A stretch of 64,000 bases of DNA. Origin: Baekduia alba (lineage in GTDB: Bacteria > Actinomycetota > Thermoleophilia > Solirubrobacterales > Solirubrobacteraceae). The DNA lies in NCBI RefSeq assembly GCF_028416635.1, contig NZ_CP114013.1:4898001-4962000 (forward strand), given 5' to 3'. Each line of letters opens with the position of its first letter. Within the stretch, counting starts at the first letter, position 1. Shown here one piece after another: positions 7,661 through 14,928 of the stretch. The position numbers and the translations under genes are program-made. The notes below the pieces were generated by a model that searched no databases, was not told where the DNA came from, and saw only the letters and a list, made by a program, of their open reading frames with translations.

Positions 7661-8620
7661 CTACCACCAGGCGGACAGCAGCAGCGCGATCCCGACGACC
7701 GCGGCGAGCGCGACGACGACCGCGTTGACGACGAGCAGGCGGCTCGAGCGCGGCGCGCGGGCGGGCACCGACGGATCCGCGACGTGCGCCGCGAGCGCGC
7801 TCGAGATGTAGGTGTTGAGCGGGACGCCCTCGCGCTCGGCGGCCTCGCCCAGCTCGGTGTGCAGCGTGCGCGGCAGGCGCAGCAGGAGCCGGCCGCTGCG
7901 CGGGTCGGCCGACGCTCCGGGCCGCTGCGCGATCGGCGGGTCGGCGGACGCGACCGCCTCCGGCGCGACCGCTCCGCGCAGCCGCTCCAGCGCCGCCCTC
8001 AGCAGCCGCGACACGTGCGCCTGGGAGAGCCCGAGCTCGCGCGCGATCTCCGACTGGCTGCGGTCCTCGCGGTAGCGCAGCTCGAGCAGCCGGCGCTCGC
8101 GGTCGTCCAGCGCGCCCCAGCCGGCCTCGAGCAGGACGCGCGCCTCGGCCGCCTCGGTGTCCGCGCGCGTGGCCGGCAGCGCGGCGTCGTCGTCGTCGGG
8201 CAGCGCGACCGCCGGCTCGACGGCGGCGAGCGCGTCGGCCGCGCGCTCCTCGTCGACGTCGGCGGCCGCGGCCAGCTCGGCCGTCGTCGGCGGGCGCCGC
8301 AGCCGCGCGGTCAGCTCGCCGCGCAGGGCGCGCAGCCGGCCGCCGAGCTCGCGATCGCCGCGGGCGACGTGCGGGCCGCAGCCGCCGTCGCGCAGGTGGT
8401 GCTTGATCTCGCCCTCGATCGACGGCCGGGCCAGCGCCGCGAGGTCGCGGTCGCGCGTCGGGTCGAAGCGGTCGACCGCCTTGATGAGGCCGACCGTCCC
8501 GGCCTGGACGAGATCCTCGAGCGCCTCGCCGCGGCCGGCGTAGCGGCGCGCGATCGACCGCACGAGCGGCAGGTGCGCCTCGATCGCGTCGGTGCGGGCG
8601 TCGAGTCCCGGGGACCCCAT
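7661..8620 (-). CDS. Sigma-70 factor fused to ribbon-helix-helix domain and C-terminal membrane helix
   Basis: Residues 10-75 match sigma region 2 of the SigB/F/G type (YAGRGEALEDLVQAGTVGL and IEGEIKHHLRDGG), residues 85-140 region 3, and residues 165-215 region 4 (LDDRERRLLELRYREDRSQS and LGLSQAHVSRLLRAALERL). After a linker, residues 243-280 look like an Arc/HicB-type ribbon-helix-helix domain (LLLRLPRTLHTELGEAA, then GVPLNTYISSALAAHV). Residues 294-316 form one hydrophobic helix with almost nothing beyond it, so the protein appears tail-anchored in the membrane. Typical SigB-type factors end after region 4 near 260 residues. It is divergent from the exported-protein cluster at 8777. What it transcribes, and whether it is released from the membrane, is unknown. 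Confidence 0.85.
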   Translation of the reverse strand: MGSPGLDARTDAIEAHLPLVRSIARRYAGRGEALEDLVQAGTVGLIKAVDRFDPTRDRDLAALARPSIEGEIKHHLRDGGCGPHVARGDRELGGRLRALRGELTARLRRPPTTAELAAAADVDEERAADALAAVEPAVALPDDDDAALPATRADTEAAEARVLLEAGWGALDDRERRLLELRYREDRSQSEIARELGLSQAHVSRLLRAALERLRGAVAPEAVASADPPIAQRPGASADPRSGRLLLRLPRTLHTELGEAAEREGVPLNTYISSALAAHVADPSVPARAPRSSRLLVVNAVVVALAAVVGIALLLSAWW

Positions 8621-8776
8621 GGGACGACGCTACCGGCGCGCCGGCGCGCGCGGCAGTAGTGCTGGCACGACGTTCGATCAGGCTGCTTTGCGGTGCGTCG
8701 CGGATGCATGGGTGATACCGCCCATGCACGGCATGCGCATGGATGGGATCGGGCCTCCGGTGGCAGGTCACGCCCG

Positions 8777-9826
8777 ATGGAGACGGACCTCGTCACGCGT
8801 GTGCACCGCAGCCTGCTGCTGGTCTTCTGCCTCCTCTTGCTCGCGGTTGTTCCCGCGGCACGGGCAGACGACACGGCGACGCCGGCCGTCGAGATCCCGG
8901 CCTCCGCCGTCAGCGCCGCCAACACCGGGGGCGCGGCCGCCGGCGCGGTCGCCTCAGGCGCGGGCAGCGCCGCGGCCGCGCAGCAGGCGCCGACGAACAT
9001 CAACGTCACGATCGTCAACAACAGCCCGGGCGCGGTCGTCAACACGACCCAGGTCAACGCCGCGACGGCGGCCGTCGCGGCCCCCGCGCCGCCGGCTCCC
9101 CCGCACGTGGATCCGCCCGCGCCGCCGGCGCCGCCGCACGTCGATCCGCCCACGCCGCCGACGCCCCCCTCGCCGCCCACGGTCCACGTCCCCGACGTGC
9201 CGGCGGCCGCTGCCGGCGCCGGCGTCGCCCAGCCCACCACGAGCTCCTCGAACGGCGCGGCCGCGTCCGCGCCCAGCCCCGTCGTCGCCCCCGCGGCGGC
9301 TGCCGCGCCGGCCACGGCGACGGCTCCTCAGCCGGCCGCCGCTCCCGGCGGCGGCGGGGCGCGCAGGGTCGGCGCCGACACCGGCGGCCTGGCCGCCGGC
9401 AGCAAGGCGCACGCGCCCCGCGGCGACGCCGTCCAGCGCAACTACGTCGGCGCGCGCGCCGCGGGCGCGACGGCCACGGCGGCGGCCGCCCCGTGGCCGA
9501 TCGCCGCGGCGACCCCGGCGCCGGCCGCCGTGGTCCCGGCCACCACCGGCCGCGACGCCGCGGCCCACGGCGACGGCCGCGCGGCCGCCGCGCGCCATCG
9601 CACCCACGCCGCCCGCGCGCCGTACCGCGCGCCGGCCGTCCCGATCGAGCCGCCCGTCGCCGCGTCGGCCGGCGGCCTCGGCGGTCCCGGCGGCGGCACC
9701 ATGCTTGCCCTCACGCTCGTCGCAGCGCTCGTGCTCACCGGTTCGGCGGGACCGTACGAGCTCGTCGCGCTGCTCCGACGACGTGCCCCCCTCAGCGCCG
9801 GAGGGCGCCTCGAACGTCCGGGGTAG
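8777..9826 (+). CDS. Exported Ala/Pro-rich protein with C-terminal membrane helix
   Basis: I chose the ATG at 8777 because it gives a clean signal peptide (charged start, SLLLVFCLLLLAVVPAARA). The mature part begins with a small Asn-rich block (NINVTIVNNSPGAVVN) and continues as about 220 residues of Ala/Pro low-complexity sequence, including repeated PPAPPHVDPP units, before a hydrophobic helix near the C-terminus and an RRR stop-transfer. It looks like a wall-spanning stalk anchored in the membrane. The NNSPG block resembles the LSPG core of the repeat protein encoded next. No enzymatic domain is visible. Upstream frames remain open to 8693, but they would add an unlikely N-terminus. Confidence 0.7.
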   Translation: METDLVTRVHRSLLLVFCLLLLAVVPAARADDTATPAVEIPASAVSAANTGGAAAGAVASGAGSAAAAQQAPTNINVTIVNNSPGAVVNTTQVNAATAAVAAPAPPAPPHVDPPAPPAPPHVDPPTPPTPPSPPTVHVPDVPAAAAGAGVAQPTTSSSNGAAASAPSPVVAPAAAAAPATATAPQPAAAPGGGGARRVGADTGGLAAGSKAHAPRGDAVQRNYVGARAAGATATAAAAPWPIAAATPAPAAVVPATTGRDAAAHGDGRAAAARHRTHAARAPYRAPAVPIEPPVAASAGGLGGPGGGTMLALTLVAALVLTGSAGPYELVALLRRRAPLSAGGRLERPG

Positions 9827-9886
9827 TTCCGCAGTCGTGCCTCAAGAGCAGTTCCCCCCTCACAACGACACGACAAGGAACCAACC

Positions 9887-11011
9887 ATGCGCAAGACCAT
9901 GATGGTGTGGTCGGCCTGTGCCGCAGCGGTGCTGCCGGCCTGTGCCGCCGGCACCGCGATGGCCGACGGCGTGCCCGTCCAGGGCATCGGCCAGCAGGCC
10001 ACCAGCAACCAGGCCGCGAACTCCGAGGCGAGCTCGAACCAGAGCAACCCCTCCAACAACGCGATCCACGTCGCGATCCTGAGCCCGGGCGCGAGCAGCG
10101 GCCCGGTCTCCCAGCAGAACAACTCGGGGGCGACCTCGAGCGCCGGCAACACCAACGCCACCACGCAGAGCTCGGCGCAGAGCGCCGGGGGCGGCGGCGG
10201 GGGCGGCGGCGGTGCGGTGCAGGGCGTCGGCCAGGATGCGCAGAGCAACCAGGCCGCCAACTCGTCCGCCGAGTCGAACCAGAGCAACGCCAACAACAAC
10301 GCGGTGTCGCTGGCGATCCTGAGCCCGGGCGCGAGCAGCGGCCCGGTCTCCCAGCAGAACAACTCGGGGGCGACCTCGAGCGCCGGCAACACCAACGCCA
10401 CCACGCAGAACGCCGAGCAGTCCGCCGGCGGCAGCGCGATGGAGAAGAAGGCGCCTGAGCCGCGCACCGAGTGTGGCTCATCGTGCTCGCCGCCTCCGCC
10501 TCCGTGCGGCGGCTGCGGCCACCCGAGCACGCCGACGGTCCAAGGGATCGGCCAGCAGGCCATCAACAACCAGTCCGCCAGCTCGAGCGCCGAGTCCAAC
10601 CAGTACAACCCGTCCAACACGGCGGTGTCGCTGGCGATCCTGAGCCCGGGCGCGAGCTCCGGCCCGGTGTCCCAGCAGAACAACTCGTACGCCGACTCGA
10701 AGGCCGGCAACACCAACGCCACGACCCAGAACGCCGCGCAGAGCGCCGGCGGCTGGGGCGGCCCGGTGCAGGCCATCGGTCAGTTCGCGTACAACAACCA
10801 GGCGGCCAACTCGTCCGCGAAGTCGAACCAGTGGTGCCCGTCGAACCTGGCGCTGTCGCTGCCGATCCTGAGCCCGGGCGCGAGCTCCGGCCCGGTGTCG
10901 CAGGCCAACAACTCGGGCGCGAGCTCGATGGCCGGCAACGCCAACTACACCACGCAGAACGCTGACCAGGCGTTCGGCGGGTGGCCCTGGCCGCCCGTGG
11001 TGGTGATCTAG
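9887..11011 (+). CDS. Secreted Q/N-rich protein of four 70-residue repeats, amyloid-like
   Basis: After a signal peptide of about 27 residues the protein consists of four repeats of exactly 70 residues (31-100, 111-180, 218-287, 294-363), each running from VQ-G-GQ-A--NQ-A-S, through SNQ-N--N, A--LSPGASSGPVSQ, to AGN-N-TTQ. Spacers are a poly-Gly run (101-109), a Cys/Pro-rich insert with CGGCG (195-211) and a short WGG. Regularly spaced Gln and Asn between small residues recall curlin-type functional amyloids, but it is not a recognisable CsgA homologue. Repeats 1 and 2 share a 97-bp identical DNA block. Neighbours are also exported. A surface fibre or coat role is an inference. Confidence 0.85.
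   Translation: MRKTMMVWSACAAAVLPACAAGTAMADGVPVQGIGQQATSNQAANSEASSNQSNPSNNAIHVAILSPGASSGPVSQQNNSGATSSAGNTNATTQSSAQSAGGGGGGGGGAVQGVGQDAQSNQAANSSAESNQSNANNNAVSLAILSPGASSGPVSQQNNSGATSSAGNTNATTQNAEQSAGGSAMEKKAPEPRTECGSSCSPPPPPCGGCGHPSTPTVQGIGQQAINNQSASSSAESNQYNPSNTAVSLAILSPGASSGPVSQQNNSYADSKAGNTNATTQNAAQSAGGWGGPVQAIGQFAYNNQAANSSAKSNQWCPSNLALSLPILSPGASSGPVSQANNSGASSMAGNANYTTQNADQAFGGWPWPPVVVI
9977..10975 (+). repeat. Four tandem coding repeats of 210 bp with spacers
   Basis: Repeat units lie at 9977-10186, 10217-10426, 10538-10747 and 10766-10975, each 210 bp (70 codons). Units 1 and 2 contain an exact 97-bp match (10073-10169 and 10313-10409), pointing to recent duplication or gene conversion. 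Units 3 and 4 are more diverged but hold the same frame and length. Confidence 0.9.
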
Positions 11012-11030
11012 AAGCCCTCGGCGAAGGCCG

Positions 11031-11050
11031 CCGGCTGCCGCCGCAGCCGG
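11031..11050 (+). terminator. Hairpin terminator after the repeat-protein gene
   Basis: A perfect stem with 8-bp arms (CCGGCTGC and GCAGCCGG) around a CGCC loop begins 19 bases after the stop codon. There is no T-run, as expected at this GC content. Confidence 0.5.
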
Positions 11051-11062
11051 TGGTCCGCGCCG

Positions 11063-11091
11063 TTGCACGCCGGGTCGGACCGGCGTACCTT
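11063..11091 (+). promoter_or_regulatory. Putative promoter of the 11127 gene
   Basis: TTGCAC (11063-11068) and TACCTT (11086-11091) are separated by 17 bases, a good housekeeping-sigma arrangement. The predicted transcript would start near 11098 and leave a short leader containing GAAGGA before the GTG at 11127. Confidence 0.5.
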
Positions 11092-11126
11092 CGTTCCCGA
11101 TCACGAGACGAAGGACCGTCCAGAAC

Positions 11127-11663
11127 GTGAGGATTGGCCGTCGATGTGCAGCGTTCATCACCGGCCTGGCGATCGGATCGCCGGGGGCGGTGGCCGTCGC
11201 GCAGACCCCGGCGCCGGATCCCAGCCCGACCAGCGCGCGGCAGCCGGACGCGGCGCCGGTGCGGGCGCAGCCGGCACCGCGCGTGGCCGCCCAGCCCAAG
11301 GCCGGCGTCACGGCGGCCGGGCCGGCGGTGACGACGACGCAGGCGGCCCCGCGGGCGGCGACGCCCACGGCGACCCCGCGGCGCACGCCGGCGACGCACC
11401 GGGCGCAACGCGCGCGCCGCGCGCAGGCGGCACGTCACGCGGCCGCGAGCCGCGCCCGCGCCCGCCACGACGCGACGGCCGCGCTGACGGCCGCCGGCCG
11501 GACGATCGCCCCGGTGGCCTTCGTCGCCCCCGCGCCGGCGCGGATCGAGGACGACAACAACGAAGACCGCTCCCTCCAGGCGATCGCCGGCGCCGCCCTC
11601 CTGGCCCTCGCGGCCGCCGGCGCGCTGACCCTGACCCGCGTGAGGCGGAGCGCGACCGCATGA
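11127..11663 (+). CDS. Exported Ala/Pro/Thr-rich protein with C-terminal anchor
   Basis: The 178-residue product starts at a GTG preceded by GAAGGA. It has a signal peptide (to about AVAVAQ, residue 26), a long basic Ala/Pro/Thr/Arg-rich region without recognisable fold, and a C-terminal hydrophobic helix (LQAIAGAALLALAAAGALTL) followed by RVRR. The architecture is similar to the 8777 gene and suggests a membrane-anchored, wall-penetrating protein. Its stop overlaps the start of the next gene (ATGA), so the two are translationally coupled. I do not recognise a family. Confidence 0.65.
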   Translation: MRIGRRCAAFITGLAIGSPGAVAVAQTPAPDPSPTSARQPDAAPVRAQPAPRVAAQPKAGVTAAGPAVTTTQAAPRAATPTATPRRTPATHRAQRARRAQAARHAAASRARARHDATAALTAAGRTIAPVAFVAPAPARIEDDNNEDRSLQAIAGAALLALAAAGALTLTRVRRSATA

Positions 11664-12775
11664 CGCGCCGCGCCCTCGTCCTCGCCGCCTGCCTCTTCGC
11701 GCTCGCCCCCGCCACGGCGCGCGCCGCCGTCGACCTCCCGCCGCCGGCGATCACCGGCACCGCGGGCGACAACGGGTGGTACGTCAGCCCGGTCACGCTG
11801 AAGTGGAGCCCGACCGGCGAGACCAGCACGTCGGGCTGCGACACGCAGACCCTCACCGCGGACACCGTCGGCGCCACGGTGACGTGCACCGCCTCCAACG
11901 GGCCCGGCGACTCGGTCACGCGCACCGTCACGATCCACCTCGACCAGACGCCGCCCACCGCCGTCGCCGCGTCGCCGGCCCGCCCGCCCGACGCCCCGCC
12001 GTTCTACACCGCGCCCGTGGCGATCGCCTGGTCGGGCTCCGACCCCACCTCCGGCATCGCCGCGTGCACCGCCACCACCTACGCCGGCCCGGACGCGCCC
12101 ACCGCCACGCCGACCGGCTCCTGCCGCGACAACGCCGGCAACGTGTCGTCGCCCGTCGCGCTCACGTTCGCCTACGACGCGACCGCGCCACCGCTCACCG
12201 GGCTGACCGCGACGGCCAACCCCGACCGCACGATCGCGCTCGGCTGGACCACGTCGCCCGACGCCCAGACCGCGACCGTCGTCCGCAACCCGGGCAACGC
12301 CACCATCATGAACGCCGGCCCGGCCACGACCCGCGCCACGACCGACGGGCCGCTCGCGCCCGCCACGGCCTACACCTACACGGTGACCGTCAAGGACGCC
12401 GCGGGCAACGCGACGTCGGCCTCGGCGTCGGCCACCACGCCCGCCGTCCCCGCGGAGCTGGCGAGCACGTCCAAGGCCAAGGCGAAGGCGAAGGCCAAGG
12501 ACCGTACGCCCACCCTGCGCTGGAAGGCGCAACGACGGGCCAAGTACTACAACTTCCAGCTCTTCCGCAACGGCCGTAAGATCCTCAGCGCCTGGCCCAC
12601 GAAGAACCACTACACCCTGCACGCCCAATGGCGCTTCCGCGGCCGCACCCAGCACCTCGCGACCGGCAAGTACCGCTGGTACGTCTGGCCCGGCTACGGC
12701 CGCCGCGCCGCGCACCGCTACGGCCGCCTGCACGCCAAGGGCGCCGTGACGATCCCGAAGCCGACGCCGCGCTGA
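11660..12775 (+). CDS. Secreted Ig-like/fibronectin III-type surface protein
   Basis: The 371-residue product has a signal peptide (ending near ARAAV, residue 23), then two Ig-like beta-sandwich modules with paired Cys residues and the DQTPP and DNAGN turns typical of bacterial surface Ig repeats. A fibronectin III-like module follows (TGLTATANPDRTIALGW, ending in TYTVTVKDAAGN). A Lys-Ala run (KAKAKAKAK) precedes a basic C-terminal domain rich in Tyr, Trp and Arg (KYRWYVWPGYG). The whole protein is likely extracellular, and the basic tail could bind wall polymers. It is coupled to the preceding anchor protein by an ATGA overlap, suggesting a joint surface role. Confidence 0.75.
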   Translation: MTRRALVLAACLFALAPATARAAVDLPPPAITGTAGDNGWYVSPVTLKWSPTGETSTSGCDTQTLTADTVGATVTCTASNGPGDSVTRTVTIHLDQTPPTAVAASPARPPDAPPFYTAPVAIAWSGSDPTSGIAACTATTYAGPDAPTATPTGSCRDNAGNVSSPVALTFAYDATAPPLTGLTATANPDRTIALGWTTSPDAQTATVVRNPGNATIMNAGPATTRATTDGPLAPATAYTYTVTVKDAAGNATSASASATTPAVPAELASTSKAKAKAKAKDRTPTLRWKAQRRAKYYNFQLFRNGRKILSAWPTKNHYTLHAQWRFRGRTQHLATGKYRWYVWPGYGRRAAHRYGRLHAKGAVTIPKPTPR

Positions 12776-12787
12776 CCCAAGGACGCC

Positions 12788-13066
12788 ATGCCGACCGGCA
12801 TCATGTACATCGAGAACAAGGCCGGCGGCCTCACCGGCCCCGCCCGCATCGGCCGCGTCGCGTTCTCGAAGACCAGCCGCACGCTGTACTACGACGGCAA
12901 GTCCTTCCAGAGCCTCAAGGGCGCCGGCTTCAAGTCCAACTACTACGACACCGAGACCGGCGAGGAGTACTGGAATCAGTCCGCGGCCGACCGTCCCGCG
13001 CACGCGAGACGGTCGCCAACCGCTGATCCCTACCCCGCGCCGCCGATGCGCGACGGCGGCCAGTAG
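12788..13066 (+). CDS. Small conserved protein (family often misnamed 1-deoxyxylulose-5-phosphate synthase)
   Basis: Residues 4-62 (IMYIENKAGGLTGPARIGRV, FSKTSRTLYYDGKSFQSLKG, then FKSNYYDTETGEEYW) match a small protein family found sporadically in many bacteria and often mislabelled as DXP synthase. The real function is unknown and no thiamine-diphosphate site is present. As I remember the family, the typical tail after EEYW is about 20 residues with a Lys/Gly-rich motif; here it is replaced by a Pro/Arg-rich segment that runs antisense into the end of the signal peptidase gene (37 bp overlap), so the 3' end may have been altered. Confidence 0.75.
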   Translation: MPTGIMYIENKAGGLTGPARIGRVAFSKTSRTLYYDGKSFQSLKGAGFKSNYYDTETGEEYWNQSAADRPAHARRSPTADPYPAPPMRDGGQ

Positions 13067-13668
13067 GTCGCGAAGGCCTTGCCGACCACCCAGTCCAGCG
13101 GCACCGGGCCCCAGAGGCGGCTGTCGTCGGAGTTGCCGCGGTTGTCGCCCATCATGTAGACGGCGCCCTTCGGGATGGTGATCGTCTTGGGGAAGTCGCA
13201 GATCTCGCCCGTGCAGGGCGCCGTGAACGGCTCGCTCACCTGCTTGCCGTTGCGGATGACGTGGCCGTTGCGCACCGAGATCGTGTCGCCCCCGAGGGCG
13301 ACGACGCGCTTGATGAACGACTGCGAGGACTGCTCCGGCGTCGCCTTCGAGCACGGCGTCGGCGTCCCCTCACCCTCCCCGTTGGTGCCGCACTGCGACT
13401 GGTCGGTGAAGTCGGCGCCGTGCGGCGGGTGGAAGACGACGATGTCGCCGATCTTCGGCTCGCGGCCGAGCACGCGCTTGGAGAAGCGGTCGACGAGCAC
13501 GCGGTCGTGGATGTGCAGCGTCGGCTCCATCGAGCCGCTCGGGATCTTATAGGGCTTGATCGCGAACGCCTGGAGCAGGATGGCCACGGCGACCGCCACG
13601 ACCAAGAGGAAGATGGTCTCGACGAGCGTGTTGTGACGGGCACGTTGGAGCATGGGTATCCGCATCAT
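13030..13668 (-). CDS. lepB: Signal peptidase I
   Basis: The 212-residue protein has an N-terminal membrane helix (TIFLLVVAVAVAILLQAF), the S26 box B motif IPSGSMEPTLH with the catalytic Ser, the box D segment FIKRVVALGGD with the catalytic Lys, and the box E MGDNRGNSDDSR. It cleaves signal peptides from exported proteins at the outer face of the membrane. An insert with two Cys residues (QSQCGTNGEG to TPCSKA) is present between boxes. The ATG at 13668 overlaps the stop of the PucR-type regulator (ATGA); internal ATGs at 13665 and 13653 would also work. Coupling to a proline regulator has no obvious functional meaning. Confidence 0.93.
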   Translation of the reverse strand: MMRIPMLQRARHNTLVETIFLLVVAVAVAILLQAFAIKPYKIPSGSMEPTLHIHDRVLVDRFSKRVLGREPKIGDIVVFHPPHGADFTDQSQCGTNGEGEGTPTPCSKATPEQSSQSFIKRVVALGGDTISVRNGHVIRNGKQVSEPFTAPCTGEICDFPKTITIPKGAVYMMGDNRGNSDDSRLWGPVPLDWVVGKAFATYWPPSRIGGAG

Positions 13669-14822
13669 CCTAAGACCGGCGACCCGGCGAGCCGCCACAT
13701 CCGCACTGCCAGGTGGGCATGCAGGCGGGCGTCGCCCTCGCGGAGGTCCAGGCCGGTCAGCTCCTCGACCCGCGCGAGGCGCCGGTACAGCGTCGCGCGA
13801 TGCACGTGCAGCTCGCGCGCGGCGGCGGCCACGTCGCCCGCGGCGTCGAGCGTCGCCTCCAGCGCCCGGGCCAGGTCCGGCCCACCGCGCGCGGCCAGCA
13901 GCGCGGGCAGCGGCGCCGGCGCGGCCGGCCGGCCGGCGGCGTCCCACAGGCGCGCGACGCGCGGCCAGGCGCCGAGGCCGTCGACCGCGCCGGCGCGCCC
14001 CAGCTCCGGCACGTGCTGCACGGCGATCAGGGCCGCGGCCGCCACCGCGCCGCCCTCGCGCGCGGCCGCGAGATCCGGCAGGACCGACGACGCCGCGGCG
14101 TGCCGGGCGCCCGCGTCGACCAGCGCCCGCGCCAGCGCGTCCGGCCCGTGCCCGGCGCTGAGGTGCGCGACCGCCGTGCCGACCTCGCCGCGCACGCGCC
14201 AGACGAGGTCGTCCTGATGCCAGCGGCGCCGCGCGCGCTCCAGCACCTCGGCGCCGCCGTCGTCGGCCTCGATCAGCGCGACCGCGAAGTCCGCGCCGGC
14301 CCCGCGGGTCCAGCCCTGGCGCGCCGCCAGCTCGCCCGCCGCCCGCGTCCGCACGCCCGGATCCGGATCGTCGAGCAGCTCGCCGAGCAGCGCGGCGATC
14401 CGCGCGTGCGCCTCGTCGCCGCCCGCGCGCGCCGCCCACAGCGCGTCGGCCGCCTGCCGCGCGGTGTCCAGCAGCAGCCCGCGCTCGCGCGCGTCGAGCG
14501 GCGCCGGCCCCGGGATCACCCACACCACACCGAGCATCGCGCCGTCGTGGCGCACCGACGCGGCCGTCCGCGGGCCCATCTCGATCGCGTCGTTGGCCGG
14601 TGTGTCGACCACGTCGCCCGCGTGCTCGAGGCCGAGCGTGTCGAGCCACGCCGCCACGGCCGGCGGCGCGGCCCGCGCGAGGATCGACGCCTGGCGGACG
14701 CGGTCCTCCAGCTCGGTGTGCGCGCTGAACGCGAGCAGCCGCCAGCGGCGGTCCTCCAGCGCGACCGGCCGGCCCAGCGCGTCGGCGAGGTCGTCGACGA
14801 GATCCTGCACGGAGACGGGCAT
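13665..14822 (-). CDS. PucR-family transcriptional regulator, probable proline-catabolism regulator
   Basis: The 385-residue protein begins with an N-terminal sensory segment (VSVQDLVDDLADALGRPVAL) and ends with the PucR C-terminal HTH_30 domain (LEATLDAAGDVAAAARELHV, HRATLYRRLARVEELTGLDL). It is transcribed divergently from the proline dehydrogenase and P5C dehydrogenase genes, and PucR-type activators control proline utilisation in other actinobacteria, so it probably senses proline or a product of it and activates those genes. A perfect 18-bp palindrome lies between the two start codons. The ATG at 14822 fits the start of the family. Confidence 0.85.
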   Translation of the reverse strand: MPVSVQDLVDDLADALGRPVALEDRRWRLLAFSAHTELEDRVRQASILARAAPPAVAAWLDTLGLEHAGDVVDTPANDAIEMGPRTAASVRHDGAMLGVVWVIPGPAPLDARERGLLLDTARQAADALWAARAGGDEAHARIAALLGELLDDPDPGVRTRAAGELAARQGWTRGAGADFAVALIEADDGGAEVLERARRRWHQDDLVWRVRGEVGTAVAHLSAGHGPDALARALVDAGARHAAASSVLPDLAAAREGGAVAAAALIAVQHVPELGRAGAVDGLGAWPRVARLWDAAGRPAAPAPLPALLAARGGPDLARALEATLDAAGDVAAAARELHVHRATLYRRLARVEELTGLDLREGDARLHAHLAVRMWRLAGSPVLG

Positions 14823-14844
14823 CGTGAGCTCCCGACGATACGGG

Positions 14845-14862
14845 GTGCGACAGATGTCGCAC
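14845..14862. promoter_or_regulatory. Perfect palindrome, likely operator of the PucR-type regulator
   Basis: Eight-base arms GTGCGACA and TGTCGCAC flank a GA centre, giving a perfect inverted repeat in the 106-bp divergent region between the regulator and the proline dehydrogenase gene. Its position fits an operator read by the regulator, controlling both directions. Confidence 0.6.
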
Positions 14863-14928
14863 GTCCGCGGGGCGAATCGAGACGGGCGCGCGCTGCTAGC
14901 CGCGCCGCCCGCGGGGAACATCGAGATC

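Noticed and set aside
9100-9180. PPAPPHVDPP repeats as a tandem DNA repeat element
   Set aside because: They are a short in-frame protein low-complexity stretch in the exported protein and not a separate element.
12470-12500. Lys-Ala run as a possible histone-like DNA-binding tail
   Set aside because: The protein has a signal peptide and Ig/FnIII-like modules, so it should be extracellular.
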